A stretch of DNA of 64,000 nucleotides. Source: Pseudomonas fluorescens. GTDB lineage: Bacteria; Pseudomonadota; Gammaproteobacteria; Pseudomonadales; Pseudomonadaceae. The notes under the pieces are model-generated. The model had not been told where the DNA came from and did no database searches. It was given only the letters and a program-made list of their open reading frames with translations. Location of the stretch: positions 1,656,501 through 1,720,500 of the forward strand of contig NZ_CP078138.1 of NCBI RefSeq assembly GCF_019212185.1, in the 5' to 3' direction. Both the position numbers and the translations under genes were made by a program. Shown in pieces: positions 33,818 to 41,705 of the stretch. Within the stretch, counting starts at the first letter, position 1; the number at the start of each line of letters is the position of its first letter.

Positions 33818-35324
33818 CGGCAATGGCGCGGCGCTGCAGGGAACGTTTGCGCCAGATGCGCAGCAGCGGGAACAGCAGCATCAGTGCGGTCAGCACCCAG
33901 ACGCCGAAGGTGATCGGGCTCGACCACAAAATCTCCAGCGCGCCATTGGAAATCGACAGCGCCCGGCGCAGGTTCTGCTCCATCAGGCCGCCGAGGATGA
34001 AGCCCAGCAGGACCGGCGACAGCGGGAAGTCGAGCTTGCGCAGGATGTAGCCGAAGATGCCGATGCCGATCATCAGGAACAGATCGAAGGTGGTGGCGTG
34101 CACGGCGTAGACGCCAATCGCGGTGATGATTGCGATCACCGGCACCAGCGCCCAGTTCGGCACGGCGAGGATGCGGGTGAACAGGCGGATCATCGGAATG
34201 TTGAGGATCACCAGCATGATGTTGGCGATGAACAACGAGGCGATCAGGCCCCAGACGATGTCCGGCTGCTGTTGGAACAACAGCGGGCCCGGGGTGATGT
34301 TGTACAGCGACAGGGCGCCGATCATCACCGCCGTGGTGCCCGAACCTGGCACGCCGAGGGTCAGCATCGGCACCAGGGCGCCGCAGGCCGACGCGCCGAT
34401 GGCGGTTTCCGGTGCAGCCAGGCCACGCATGTCGCCCTGGCCGAACTTGCCGCTGGCGCCGGCCATGCGTTTTTCCGTCATGTAGGCCACGGCCGAGGCC
34501 AGTGTCGCGCCGGCACCTGGCAGTACGCCCATGATGAAACCGAGCAGGCCGCAGCGAATATTCACTGCGAACACCGCACCGGCTTCCTTGATGTTGAACA
34601 GCATGCGCCCGGTGGCTTTCACCGCTTCCTGGCCACGGTGGGTTTTTTCCAGCAGCAATAGAATCTCGCTGATCGAGAACAAGCCCAGCACCAGCACTAC
34701 AAATTGAATGCCGTCGGTGAGGTGGATGTTGTCGCCGGTGAAGCGGTAGACGCCGCTGTTGGCGTCGATGCCGACCGCCGACAGGAACAGCCCGATCAAG
34801 GCGGCGACAAAGGTTTTCAGTGGCTTGTCACCGGCCATGCCGCCGAGGCAGACGATGGCGAACACCATCAGCACGAAATATTCCGCCGGGCCGAAGGCAA
34901 TCGCCCATTTCGCCAGCAACGGGGCGAACAGGACCATGCCGCAGGTGGCGATAAACGCACCGATGAACGAGCTCCAGGCCGACAACGACAGGGCTACGCC
35001 AGCCAGGCCTTTACGGGCCATCGGGTAACCGTCGAGGGTGGTCATTACGGTGGAAGCTTCACCCGGGATGTTGAGCAGGATCGAGCTGATGCGCCCGCCG
35101 TACTCGCAGCCCAGGTACACCGCGGCCAGCAAAATCAGGGCCGATTCCGGTGGCAAACCCAGGGCGAAGGCGATCGGGATCAGCAGCGCCACGCCATTGA
35201 TCGGACCCAGGCCCGGGAGCAGGCCGACCACGGTGCCAATCAGGGTGCCGCACAGCGCGGTCACCAGGTTGTAAGGGCTCAGCGCGACGCCGAAGCCCTG
35301 GCCCAAATAGGCAAACGTTTCCAT
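33810..35324 (-). CDS. tctA: tripartite tricarboxylate transporter large permease TctA
   Basis: A protein of 504 residues with about 12 hydrophobic helices. The first helix region carries GTVVGLLPGLGPINGVALLI, the conserved TctA N-terminal motif. A later GVLPGAGATLASAVAY is its second-half equivalent. With TctB and the periplasmic TctC it forms the tripartite tricarboxylate importer in the inner membrane, energised by ion gradients. It follows tctB by one base and overlaps the AbrB gene. Confidence 0.95.
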   Translation of the reverse strand: METFAYLGQGFGVALSPYNLVTALCGTLIGTVVGLLPGLGPINGVALLIPIAFALGLPPESALILLAAVYLGCEYGGRISSILLNIPGEASTVMTTLDGYPMARKGLAGVALSLSAWSSFIGAFIATCGMVLFAPLLAKWAIAFGPAEYFVLMVFAIVCLGGMAGDKPLKTFVAALIGLFLSAVGIDANSGVYRFTGDNIHLTDGIQFVVLVLGLFSISEILLLLEKTHRGQEAVKATGRMLFNIKEAGAVFAVNIRCGLLGFIMGVLPGAGATLASAVAYMTEKRMAGASGKFGQGDMRGLAAPETAIGASACGALVPMLTLGVPGSGTTAVMIGALSLYNITPGPLLFQQQPDIVWGLIASLFIANIMLVILNIPMIRLFTRILAVPNWALVPVIAIITAIGVYAVHATTFDLFLMIGIGIFGYILRKLDFPLSPVLLGFILGGLMEQNLRRALSISNGALEILWSSPITFGVWVLTALMLLFPLLRIWRKRSLQRRAIADV

Positions 35325-35325
35325 A

Positions 35326-35784
35326 TCAGTTCTCCAGGACGTCGAGCAGACCGAGGGGCAGGGGAACGTCCATGGCCTTATCGAACAGCAGATACAGGCC
35401 GACGCTCATCAAGCTGACAATCACTGCCGAGGGCAGCCAGCGGCCGCCATACAGACGCGCCATCGGCACGCCGATCAGGATGCTGCTGAGGATGAAACCC
35501 AGGGGTTCAAAGGTGCCGGCGAAGACCAGCAGCAGCCCCACACAGATCGCAATCTTGACCAGGGTTTCGCGGTCCAGCGGTGGTTCTTCTTCGCTGTGTT
35601 TGGTCGGTTGCGGGCGCAGCAGCATGTAAACCAGCGCCAGGCTCATCAGCCCGAGCATCAGCAGCGGGTAGGCCCGAGGTCCGACCGGTTCGTAGGAAAA
35701 TGACGCTTGATAGGGCCAGGCCATCAGCGCCAGGCCAGCGCAGGCCAGCAGCAGGACCGCGGCAAAAATACGTTGTAAGAGCAT
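35326..35784 (-). CDS. tctB: tripartite tricarboxylate transporter small permease TctB
   Basis: A protein of 152 residues with four hydrophobic helices (LLQRIFAAVLLLACAGLALM near the start, and ILTFEPLGFILSS-like helices later). A YEPVGPRAYPLLMLG stretch after the first helix and a charged linker (HSEEEPPLDRETLVKI) in the middle match TctB. It pairs with TctA. The ATG at 35784 has AGGAG upstream; an in-frame start at 35829 has none. Confidence 0.92.
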   Translation of the reverse strand: MLLQRIFAAVLLLACAGLALMAWPYQASFSYEPVGPRAYPLLMLGLMSLALVYMLLRPQPTKHSEEEPPLDRETLVKIAICVGLLLVFAGTFEPLGFILSSILIGVPMARLYGGRWLPSAVIVSLMSVGLYLLFDKAMDVPLPLGLLDVLEN

Positions 35785-35796
35785 GACAAACTCCTG

Positions 35797-35827
35797 GGCC
35801 ACGGCCTTGATGCGCAAGGGCGTGGCC
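35797..35827. other. hairpin between tctC and tctB
   Basis: GGCCACG...CGTGGCC outer arms with CCTTG/CAAGG inner arms and a 5-base loop, positioned after the tctC stop (minus strand). It may protect or partly terminate the tctC transcript so that the binding protein is made in excess. Confidence 0.55.
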
Positions 35828-35841
35828 ACGCGACAGGGCGA

Positions 35842-36831
35842 TTACTGGATCAGGCCGAACTCTTTGGCGAGGGTCTTGTAGTCCGCAACCTGCTTCTTCA
35901 CGTAGGTGTCCAGCTCAGGCCCGGTCATGGCGAACGGGAACAGCTCACGCTGGTCGCGCAGCTTGGCGAAGTCTTCGGAAGCCAGAAGGGTGTCGAAGGC
36001 GTTTTTCCACCAGGCGTATTCCGCATCGCTGACTTTTGGCCCGAGGTAGAAACCGCGCACCACCGGCCAGACGATGTCGTAGCCTTGCTCTTTGGCAGTC
36101 GGAATGTCCTTCATTTCCGGCTCGTCCAGGCGCTCGTTGGCGAACACCGCCAGCAGGCGCATGTCACCGCTCTGGATGTGCGGCATGGAGTCGGAAATGT
36201 CGGTGCTGCCGACCTGAATGTGACCGCCGAGCAGGGCGGTGGCAATTTCACCGCCGCCTTCGAGGGCCACGTAGCGCAGGTCACGCGGGTTGATCCCGGC
36301 GGCTTTGGCAATCAGCGCGGTTTGCATCCAGTCCTGGCTACCCACGGTGCCACCGGAACCGATCACCACCTTGCTCGGATCTTTCTTCAGCGCCTGCACC
36401 AGATCGTCGAGGTTCTTGTAGGGCGAATCCTTCTTCACGGCGATGGCGCCGTAACTGGTGCCGACTGCCGCCAGCCAGCGCACTGCGTTCTCGTCGAAAC
36501 GGCCGAACTTGCCCTGGGCCAGGTTCAGCAGCGAACCACTGGACCAGGCCACCAGCGTCCCGGCATCCGCGGGACGCTGGGCGACCACTGCGTTATAGGC
36601 AACGGCACCAACGCCGCCGGGCATGTAGGTCACGCGCATCGGTTTGGTCAGCAGTTTTTCGTTGACCAGCGCGCTTTGCACGAGCTTGCAGGTCAGGTCG
36701 AAACCACCGCCGGGCGAGGCCGGGGCAATGCATTCCGGGCGTTTCGGTTCTTCGTTTTCGGCGGCCAGCAGCGGCGCAGTGAACAGTAGGCAACTGGCGG
36801 CCAGTGCAACGTTACGCAGTGAAAGATTCAT
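35842..36831 (-). CDS. tctC: tricarboxylate-binding periplasmic protein TctC
   Basis: A protein of 329 residues. A signal peptide (LRNVALAASCLLFTAPLLAA) precedes the extracytoplasmic receptor fold of Bug/TctC type: ECIAPASPGGGFDLTC (ligand loop), then TYMPGGVGAVAYNAV, then VGSQDWMQTALIA. It delivers citrate or a related tricarboxylate to TctAB. It is first of tctCBA, downstream of opdH. An AACAACAA motif lies just before its ribosome site. Confidence 0.93.
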   Translation of the reverse strand: MNLSLRNVALAASCLLFTAPLLAAENEEPKRPECIAPASPGGGFDLTCKLVQSALVNEKLLTKPMRVTYMPGGVGAVAYNAVVAQRPADAGTLVAWSSGSLLNLAQGKFGRFDENAVRWLAAVGTSYGAIAVKKDSPYKNLDDLVQALKKDPSKVVIGSGGTVGSQDWMQTALIAKAAGINPRDLRYVALEGGGEIATALLGGHIQVGSTDISDSMPHIQSGDMRLLAVFANERLDEPEMKDIPTAKEQGYDIVWPVVRGFYLGPKVSDAEYAWWKNAFDTLLASEDFAKLRDQRELFPFAMTGPELDTYVKKQVADYKTLAKEFGLIQ

Positions 36832-36849
36832 CGGTAGTCTCCACAGGAG

Positions 36850-36857
36850 TTGTTGTT
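36850..36857 (-). promoter_or_regulatory. AANAANAA motif (candidate Hfq/Crc site) before tctC
   Basis: AACAACAA on the minus strand, 19 bases upstream of the tctC ATG and beside its TGTGGAG ribosome site. It fits the A-rich catabolite-activity motif bound by Hfq with Crc in pseudomonads. Confidence 0.5.
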
Positions 36858-36872
36858 ATGGGGTGAATTCAA

Positions 36873-38165
36873 TTACCAAAGGGCAACGCTGTAGCTCACC
36901 AGCACACGCACTTCATCGGCGTCGCGGGCGGAATAGTTGGAGCGGTAGGTGGCATTGCGCAGGCGCAGGGCAACGTCCTTGAGGGCGCCACTTTGCACGA
37001 CGTACTTGATCTCGGTATTGCGTTCCCATTCTTTGCCGGTTTCACCGTTGTTGAGCTTGATGTTGTCGCCACTGATGTAGCGGCTCATGAAACTCAGGCC
37101 AGGCACGCCAAGCTTGGCGAAGTCGTAATCGTAACGGGCTTGCCAGGAGCGTTCTTCGGCGCCGGCGAAGTCGTTGATCTGTACGAAGTTGACCAGGTAA
37201 GGGTCGGAGCCGTCGACGTAGGGGAAGGCGCTGTCGCCGGACATGTGCTGGTAACCGGCGCTGAATTTGTGCCCGCTCAAGGCGTAGCTGAGCAGGCCAT
37301 TGAGCGAGGTGTTGTCGATCTTGCCACCGCGTGCCTCACCGGAGTCATCGCTGACCGCCAGGCGCAGGTCGCTGGAAAAGGTGCCGGGACCCAGCGGTTG
37401 CGAGGCGAGCAAGCCGAGGAAGTGCTGGTTGTAAACCTCGCCGAGTTGCGCGAAGTGATAACTGGCAGTGATTTTGTCAGTGACTTTGTAGTCGACGCCG
37501 CCGAAGTCGAAATGACTGCCCGCTACAGTGCCGGCGAAGCGGCTGTTCTTGTTGTTCAGCGCGACGTCTTCGAAGTCGGTGCTGTCACGGTCCTTGGCTT
37601 TATCCAGGCGACCGCCGGTGAAGGTCAGGTTCTTGATCTCCTTGGAGGTGAGCAAGCCACCTTCAAAGGTCTGCGGCAGGATTCGCCCATCGTTGGCCTT
37701 GAGAATCGGCAGTTCGGGAATCAGGCTGCCGATCTTCAGTTCAGTGGCTGAGATCTTCACTTTGCCGGTCAGGCCCAGTTTGGAGTACTCGTCGGCCGCA
37801 CGGCCATCGTCATGGGTCGGCAGCAAGCCGGTGCCGGTGCGGTCTGGGCTGGAATCGAGTTTGATACCGAGCATGCCCAGGGCGTCGACGCCAAATCCTA
37901 CGGTGCCATCGGTATAACCCGACTCGACATTGAGCATGAAGCCTTGGGCCCACTCGTCACGTTTGGATTGCTGGGCGCTGGTGCCACTGCGAAAGTCACG
38001 ATTGAAGTACATGTTGCGCGTTTCGACGGTGGCGCTGCTGTCTTCGAAGAAGGCGGCCTGGCTGACAGGTGCGAAGCCGGCAAGGGCGGCGGCACTGGCG
38101 AGGGCGGTGGTTGCAAGGCGGGGAAAACCGATAGGCGTGAAAGCCTGAGGCTGCATGGACAGCAT
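36873..38165 (-). CDS. opdH: OprD-family porin, tricarboxylate type (OpdH)
   Basis: A protein of 430 residues. A signal peptide (ALASAAALAGFAPVSQAA) is followed by the OprD opening FFEDSSATVETRNMYFNRDF and the strands of an 18-stranded barrel, ending EVRVLVSYSVALW with the C-terminal aromatic needed for outer-membrane insertion. Being ahead of tctCBA identifies it as the tricarboxylate channel OpdH. The start at 38165 has GGAG 9 bases upstream; an ATG three codons in is also possible. It is divergent from tctD. Confidence 0.92.
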   Translation of the reverse strand: MLSMQPQAFTPIGFPRLATTALASAAALAGFAPVSQAAFFEDSSATVETRNMYFNRDFRSGTSAQQSKRDEWAQGFMLNVESGYTDGTVGFGVDALGMLGIKLDSSPDRTGTGLLPTHDDGRAADEYSKLGLTGKVKISATELKIGSLIPELPILKANDGRILPQTFEGGLLTSKEIKNLTFTGGRLDKAKDRDSTDFEDVALNNKNSRFAGTVAGSHFDFGGVDYKVTDKITASYHFAQLGEVYNQHFLGLLASQPLGPGTFSSDLRLAVSDDSGEARGGKIDNTSLNGLLSYALSGHKFSAGYQHMSGDSAFPYVDGSDPYLVNFVQINDFAGAEERSWQARYDYDFAKLGVPGLSFMSRYISGDNIKLNNGETGKEWERNTEIKYVVQSGALKDVALRLRNATYRSNYSARDADEVRVLVSYSVALW

Positions 38166-38180
38166 CGTGAAGCACTCCGT

Positions 38181-38194
38181 TTATTGTTCTTATT
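38181..38194 (-). promoter_or_regulatory. AANAANAA motifs (candidate Hfq/Crc site) before opdH
   Basis: The minus strand reads AATAAGAACAATAA, containing two overlapping AANAANAA matches. It sits immediately upstream of the opdH ribosome site (ACGGAGTG), so a protein bound there would block translation. Confidence 0.55.
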
Positions 38195-38279
38195 GGTCGA
38201 AAACGCATCGGGGCGTTTTTCGTTCACTACTCTCAAAACACGGCAGTCGAGACTGTCCGTGGCGGGACTCTAACCAGCC

Positions 38280-38309
38280 AACCTTTCGCTAACCTTTCAG
38301 CAGACTTTC
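38280..38309. promoter_or_regulatory. three 11-bp-spaced direct repeats, candidate TctD site
   Basis: AACCTTTC at 38280-38287 and 38291-38298 and AGACTTTC at 38302-38309 recur with an exact 11-base period. Such tandem direct repeats are the usual binding pattern of OmpR-type response regulators. They lie in the opdH-tctD intergenic region, about 90 bases before tctD and 115 before opdH. Confidence 0.55.
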
Positions 38310-38397
38310 ACGGTTTTCGGGCTTCACAGCGGCGAGTGCGGCTGTACACTCCGCGCCAAAGAAGGGCGTCGACCCTCCCAACATGAGGTAAAAATCC

Positions 38398-39069
38398 ATG
38401 CGCGTTCTGCTCGTCGAAGACCATCTGCAGTTGGCCGAAAGTGTCGCCCAGGCGCTCAAGAGCACCGGTCTGACCGTGGATGTGCTGCACGATGGCGTGG
38501 CGGCCGACCTGGCCTTGGCCAGCGAAGACTATGCGGTGGCGATCCTCGATGTCGGCCTGCCGCGCATGGACGGTTTTGAAGTGCTGGCGCGCCTGCGCGG
38601 TCGTGGCAAGAACCTGCCGGTGTTGATGCTGACAGCCCGCAGCGACGTCAAGGATCGGGTACATGGGCTCAATCTCGGCGCCGATGATTACCTGGCCAAA
38701 CCTTTCGAACTGAGCGAACTGGAAGCCCGGGTCAAGGCCCTGCTCCGGCGGAGCGTGCTGGGGGGCGAGCGTCAGCAGCGTTGCGGGGTGCTGGTGTATG
38801 ACCTGGACACCCGGCGTTTCAGCCTCGCGGGCGAACTGCTCACCCTGACCTCCCGCGAGCAGGCGGTGCTGGAGGCGTTGATCGCCCGTCCCGGTCGGGT
38901 GATGAGCAAGGAGCAACTGGCCTCCCAGGTGTTCGGTCTGGATGAAGAGGCGAGTCCTGACGCCATCGAGATCTATGTGCATCGCCTGCGCAAGAAACTC
39001 GATGGCCATGCCGTGGCCATTGTCACCTTCAGAGGCCTGGGCTACTTGCTGGAAAGCCGCGATGCATAA
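38398..39069 (+). CDS. tctD: TctD response regulator
   Basis: A protein of 223 residues. A receiver domain (MRVLLVEDHLQLAESVAQAL, phosphoacceptor in AILDVGLPRMDG at about D51, LTARSDVKDRV and the conserved Lys in YLAKPFEL) is followed by an OmpR-type winged helix (LLTLTSREQAVLEALIARPG then RVMSKEQLASQVFG and EIYVHRLRKKL). It controls the tricarboxylate uptake genes opdH and tctCBA. It overlaps tctE by 8 bases. Confidence 0.94.
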   Translation: MRVLLVEDHLQLAESVAQALKSTGLTVDVLHDGVAADLALASEDYAVAILDVGLPRMDGFEVLARLRGRGKNLPVLMLTARSDVKDRVHGLNLGADDYLAKPFELSELEARVKALLRRSVLGGERQQRCGVLVYDLDTRRFSLAGELLTLTSREQAVLEALIARPGRVMSKEQLASQVFGLDEEASPDAIEIYVHRLRKKLDGHAVAIVTFRGLGYLLESRDA

Positions 39070-40447
39070 GCCCAGAAGCTTGCGTTGGGGGCTGCTCGGC
39101 AACCTCGCGCTGCTGCTGGTGGTGTTGATGATCGCCAGCGGCCTGAGCGCTTATTGGAACGGTCGCGAAGCTGCCGACACCGCCTATGACCGGACCTTGT
39201 TGGCGTCGGCGCGGACCATTGCCGCCGGCCTGTCTCAGCGTGACGGCAGCCTCAGCGCAGATGTGCCTTACGTGGCGCTGGACACTTTCGCCTACGACAG
39301 CGCCGGGCGCATTTACTACCAGGTCAACGACATCCAGCAGAAGCTGATTTCCGGTTACGAGAACCTGCCCGGACCGCCGCCAGGCACGCCACGCACCGAC
39401 GACTACCCGGCATTGGCGCGTTTCTACAACGCCACCTACCTGGGGCAGAACGTGCGAGTGGTCAGCCTGCTCAAGGCGGTCAGCGAGCCGAACATGAACG
39501 GCATGGCCGAGATACGTGTGGCCGAGACGGATGAAGCGCGGGTCAGCATGGCCCGCAGCTTGATGGCCGACACCCTGCTGCGTCTGGGCATGCTCGCTGG
39601 CGGCGCCTTGCTGCTGGTGTGGTTTGCCGTCAGCGCGGCGTTGCGTCCGCTGGAGCGCTTGCGCACGGCAGTGGAAGAGCGTCAGCCGGATGACCTGCGG
39701 CCGTTGCCACTGGTGGAGGTGCAGCGGGAATTGTGGCCACTGGTGCGCGCCCTCAACCATTTCACCGAGCGTTTGCGTGGACAGTTCGAGCGCCAGGCGC
39801 AATTTATCGCGGATGCTGCCCACGAGTTGCGCACCCCGCTGGCGGCACTCAAGGCCCGTCTTGAGCTGGGTCTGCGTGCTCAGGATCCAATCACTTGGCG
39901 CGAGACCCTGGAGAGCGCCGCGCAAGGCACCGATCGGCTGACCCATCTGGCCAACCAATTGCTCTCGCTGGCGCGGGTCGAGAACGGCGCGCGAGCGATT
40001 GCCGAGGGCGGTGCGCAATTGCTCGACCTGAGCCAGTTGGCCCGCGAACTGGGCATGGCCATGGCGCCTCTGGCCCATGCCCGTGGCGTCGCGTTGGCGC
40101 TGGAGGCTGACGAGCCGGTGTGGCTGCGTGGCGAACCTACATTGCTCAATGAGCTACTCAGCAATCTGGTGGACAACGCCCTGGCCCATACGCCGTCCGG
40201 CGGCAATGTGATCCTGCGGGTCAGTGCGCCGGCCGTACTTGAGGTCGAGGATGACGGGCCGGGGATTCCGGTGGCGGAGCGTGACCGAGTATTCGAGCGT
40301 TTCTATCGGCGCAACCAGCAGGTTGCGGGCTCCGGCCTGGGGTTGGCGATCGTCGGCGAAATCTGCCGCGCACACCTGGCCCAGATCACCTTGCACGATG
40401 GCGCGCAGGCGGGACTGAAGGTGCGGGTGAGTTTTATCGCCGGCTAA
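39062..40447 (+). CDS. tctE: TctE sensor histidine kinase
   Basis: A protein of 461 residues. Two hydrophobic helices (LLGNLALLLVVLMIASGLSA and GMLAGGALLLVWFAVSAAL) enclose a periplasmic sensing domain of about 130 residues. A HAMP-like stretch precedes the phosphorylated histidine in DAAHELRTPLAALKARL. The ATP-binding motifs are NLVDNALAHTPSGGNV (N box), DDGPGIP (G1) and GSGLGLAI (G2). It phosphorylates TctD in response to tricarboxylates. The ATG at 39062 overlaps the tctD stop, so the pair is translationally coupled. Confidence 0.93.
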   Translation: MHKPRSLRWGLLGNLALLLVVLMIASGLSAYWNGREAADTAYDRTLLASARTIAAGLSQRDGSLSADVPYVALDTFAYDSAGRIYYQVNDIQQKLISGYENLPGPPPGTPRTDDYPALARFYNATYLGQNVRVVSLLKAVSEPNMNGMAEIRVAETDEARVSMARSLMADTLLRLGMLAGGALLLVWFAVSAALRPLERLRTAVEERQPDDLRPLPLVEVQRELWPLVRALNHFTERLRGQFERQAQFIADAAHELRTPLAALKARLELGLRAQDPITWRETLESAAQGTDRLTHLANQLLSLARVENGARAIAEGGAQLLDLSQLARELGMAMAPLAHARGVALALEADEPVWLRGEPTLLNELLSNLVDNALAHTPSGGNVILRVSAPAVLEVEDDGPGIPVAERDRVFERFYRRNQQVAGSGLGLAIVGEICRAHLAQITLHDGAQAGLKVRVSFIAG

Positions 40448-40456
40448 AAACAACTA

Positions 40457-40476
40457 AGCCCGGCCAAGGCCGGGCT
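40457..40476 (-). terminator. terminator after the repeat-protein gene
   Basis: AGCCCGGCC/GGCCGGGCT with a two-base loop, followed on the minus strand by TTAGTTGTTTTT. It serves the repeat-protein gene and may also stop tctE from the other side. Confidence 0.75.
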
Positions 40477-40494
40477 GTGACGGAGCTTCAGCAC

Positions 40495-40818
40495 TTAGCT
40501 GAGGTTGGCCGAACCCGTGCGGTCGAAGCCATCGGCGGCGAGGGTAGCCGAACCGGTGCGGTCGAAGCCATCGGCGGCGAGGGTAGCCGAACCCGTGCGG
40601 TCGAAGCCGTCGGCGGCGAGGGTAGCCGAACCGGTGCGGTCAAAGCCATCAGCGGCGAGGGTAGCCGAACCCGTGCGGTCGAAGCCATCAGCGGCGAGGG
40701 TAGCCGAACCAGTGCGGTCGAAACCGTCAGCCGCTACGGTGCGGTCATAACCATCGGCAGCGAAGGTGTTGGCGGCCAGTACGGAAAGGGTCAGGGCGAG
40801 GATCAGGTGGCGTTTCAT
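40495..40818 (-). CDS. secreted protein of near-identical 13-residue repeats
   Basis: A protein of 107 residues. A signal peptide (MKRHLILALTLSVLAANTFA) ends the first 20 residues. The mature part is a short copy ADGYDRTV and then six units of AADGFDRTGSATL, the last ending ANLS. Nothing else is present. GGAG is 8 bases before the ATG. I recall that small repeat proteins of this general kind in Pseudomonas are sometimes labelled phage infection protein, but I cannot confirm that here. Asp-Gly-x-Asp patterns could bind a metal, or the repeats could stack as a surface fibre. It has its own terminator and stands alone. Confidence 0.75.
   Translation of the reverse strand: MKRHLILALTLSVLAANTFAADGYDRTVAADGFDRTGSATLAADGFDRTGSATLAADGFDRTGSATLAADGFDRTGSATLAADGFDRTGSATLAADGFDRTGSANLS
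40501..40734. repeat. six 39-bp tandem repeats coding for the repeat protein
   Basis: Six direct copies of a 39-base unit (six by 13 codons) that differ only at scattered third positions, for example GGCGGC versus CAGCGGC and ACCCG versus ACCGG. A degenerate seventh copy follows. Such identity suggests recent tandem duplication or slippage and possible copy-number variation between strains. Confidence 0.88.
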
Positions 40819-41010
40819 GGTGGCGACTCCGGTATGAGTGATGTGCAGTGGTGTTGGAATAAATACTACTCGGATGAATTCGATTAAAAAGCGCAAATAA
40901 ATGCTCAAAAAAATCGAATAATTCGATATGTATAAAAGTCCAAATTGCCGAATGGGGTAGAAAGTCTGGGGATGGGTCGCCGTCTCGTGGAGGGCGGTGG
41001 CGGGCTGTTC

Positions 41011-41034
41011 GCCGCAAGCGCGATTGCTTGCGGC
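41011..41034. other. hairpin downstream of the DUF2790 gene
   Basis: GCCGCAAGC and GCTTGCGGC arms of 9 bases with a 6-base loop, 36 bases past the DUF2790 stop on the minus strand. No T tract, so termination is uncertain. Confidence 0.45.
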
Positions 41035-41069
41035 CGATAGTCTAAACAGCCTTGAAGCGAGGTCAGGCG

Positions 41070-41333
41070 TTAGCCGTTAGAACAACCATTGCCCATAACG
41101 CTGTAACGCAGAATATGCCGTTGACCATTCGAGTCTTCATATTCCATGCGCGCTGGCACAACTTCGCAAACACTTGGGATTTCGCTCATGGATATAACTT
41201 TGGCGATATCCAGATGAGTCGAGTAAGTGTATTCCTCTACCGGTACCGTATTGCTGGCGACATCAGTCGGGACCTCGTTCGCCATGGCGGTCGCGCACAG
41301 ACTGCTGAGGGCCAGAACCAATAAAGCTTTCAT
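41070..41333 (-). CDS. DUF2790-family small secreted protein
   Basis: A protein of 87 residues. A signal peptide (MKALLVLALSSLCATAMANE) is followed by YTYSTHLDIAKVISMSEIPS and VCEVVPARMEYEDSNGQR, typical of DUF2790. Two cysteines (SVCEV and GNGCSN) likely form a disulfide. It is a small periplasmic protein of unknown function, abundant in Pseudomonas and often metal-responsive in my recollection. AGGAAGG lies about 10 bases upstream. It stands alone; a structured leader precedes it. Confidence 0.82.
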   Translation of the reverse strand: MKALLVLALSSLCATAMANEVPTDVASNTVPVEEYTYSTHLDIAKVISMSEIPSVCEVVPARMEYEDSNGQRHILRYSVMGNGCSNG

Positions 41334-41705
41334 TCGAATTTACCTTCCTGAGGTCGAGTGGGGTCACGCAGCCTTTGTGGGGCTGCGTGTACAACTTGAT
41401 GACAAAGTTGGGATTAACTGCCTTCGTGGGGGCTGCAACTGGGTTAATCACAATGCCTGGTTGGCGAGGCAGATTTTAAGTGGGGAAGAAAAATTCATAT
41501 AGCCGCGCTTTTGATAAACACTGTTGACAGATCTTGTAACAATCATCGTTTTTCAGATTGCTTTGGAACGTTCGTACCAAGCCGTCAGGAGAAGTCAGGG
41601 CAATTTGTAGGGGCTTGTTACTACCATCGTCGAATGGTTCTATAGGTCCGCCTCGGGCTACAACGGGGTCATACAAAAACAACTATTTCACCGAGGTAAA
41701 GAAAG
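41334..41705. other. structured intergenic region before acs and DUF2790
   Basis: A 372-base gap, visibly AT-richer than its flanks. On the DUF2790 side are CACGCAGCC/GGCTGCGTG (41365-41389), then CAACTT/AAGTTG and GATTAAC/GTTAATC stems, which could fold in that gene's leader. On the acs side is a TTGACA at 41523 without a good -10 and an AAAAACAA motif at 41675-41682, about 24 bases before the acs start. No credible gene is present. Confidence 0.5.

Noticed and set aside
40501..40734. A possible CRISPR array
   Set aside because: The 39-bp units are contiguous, without spacers, and code in frame for a protein.
41476..41682. A 68-codon minus-strand frame with a TTG start before acs
   Set aside because: No ribosome site or recognised motif; it lies in the acs promoter region.
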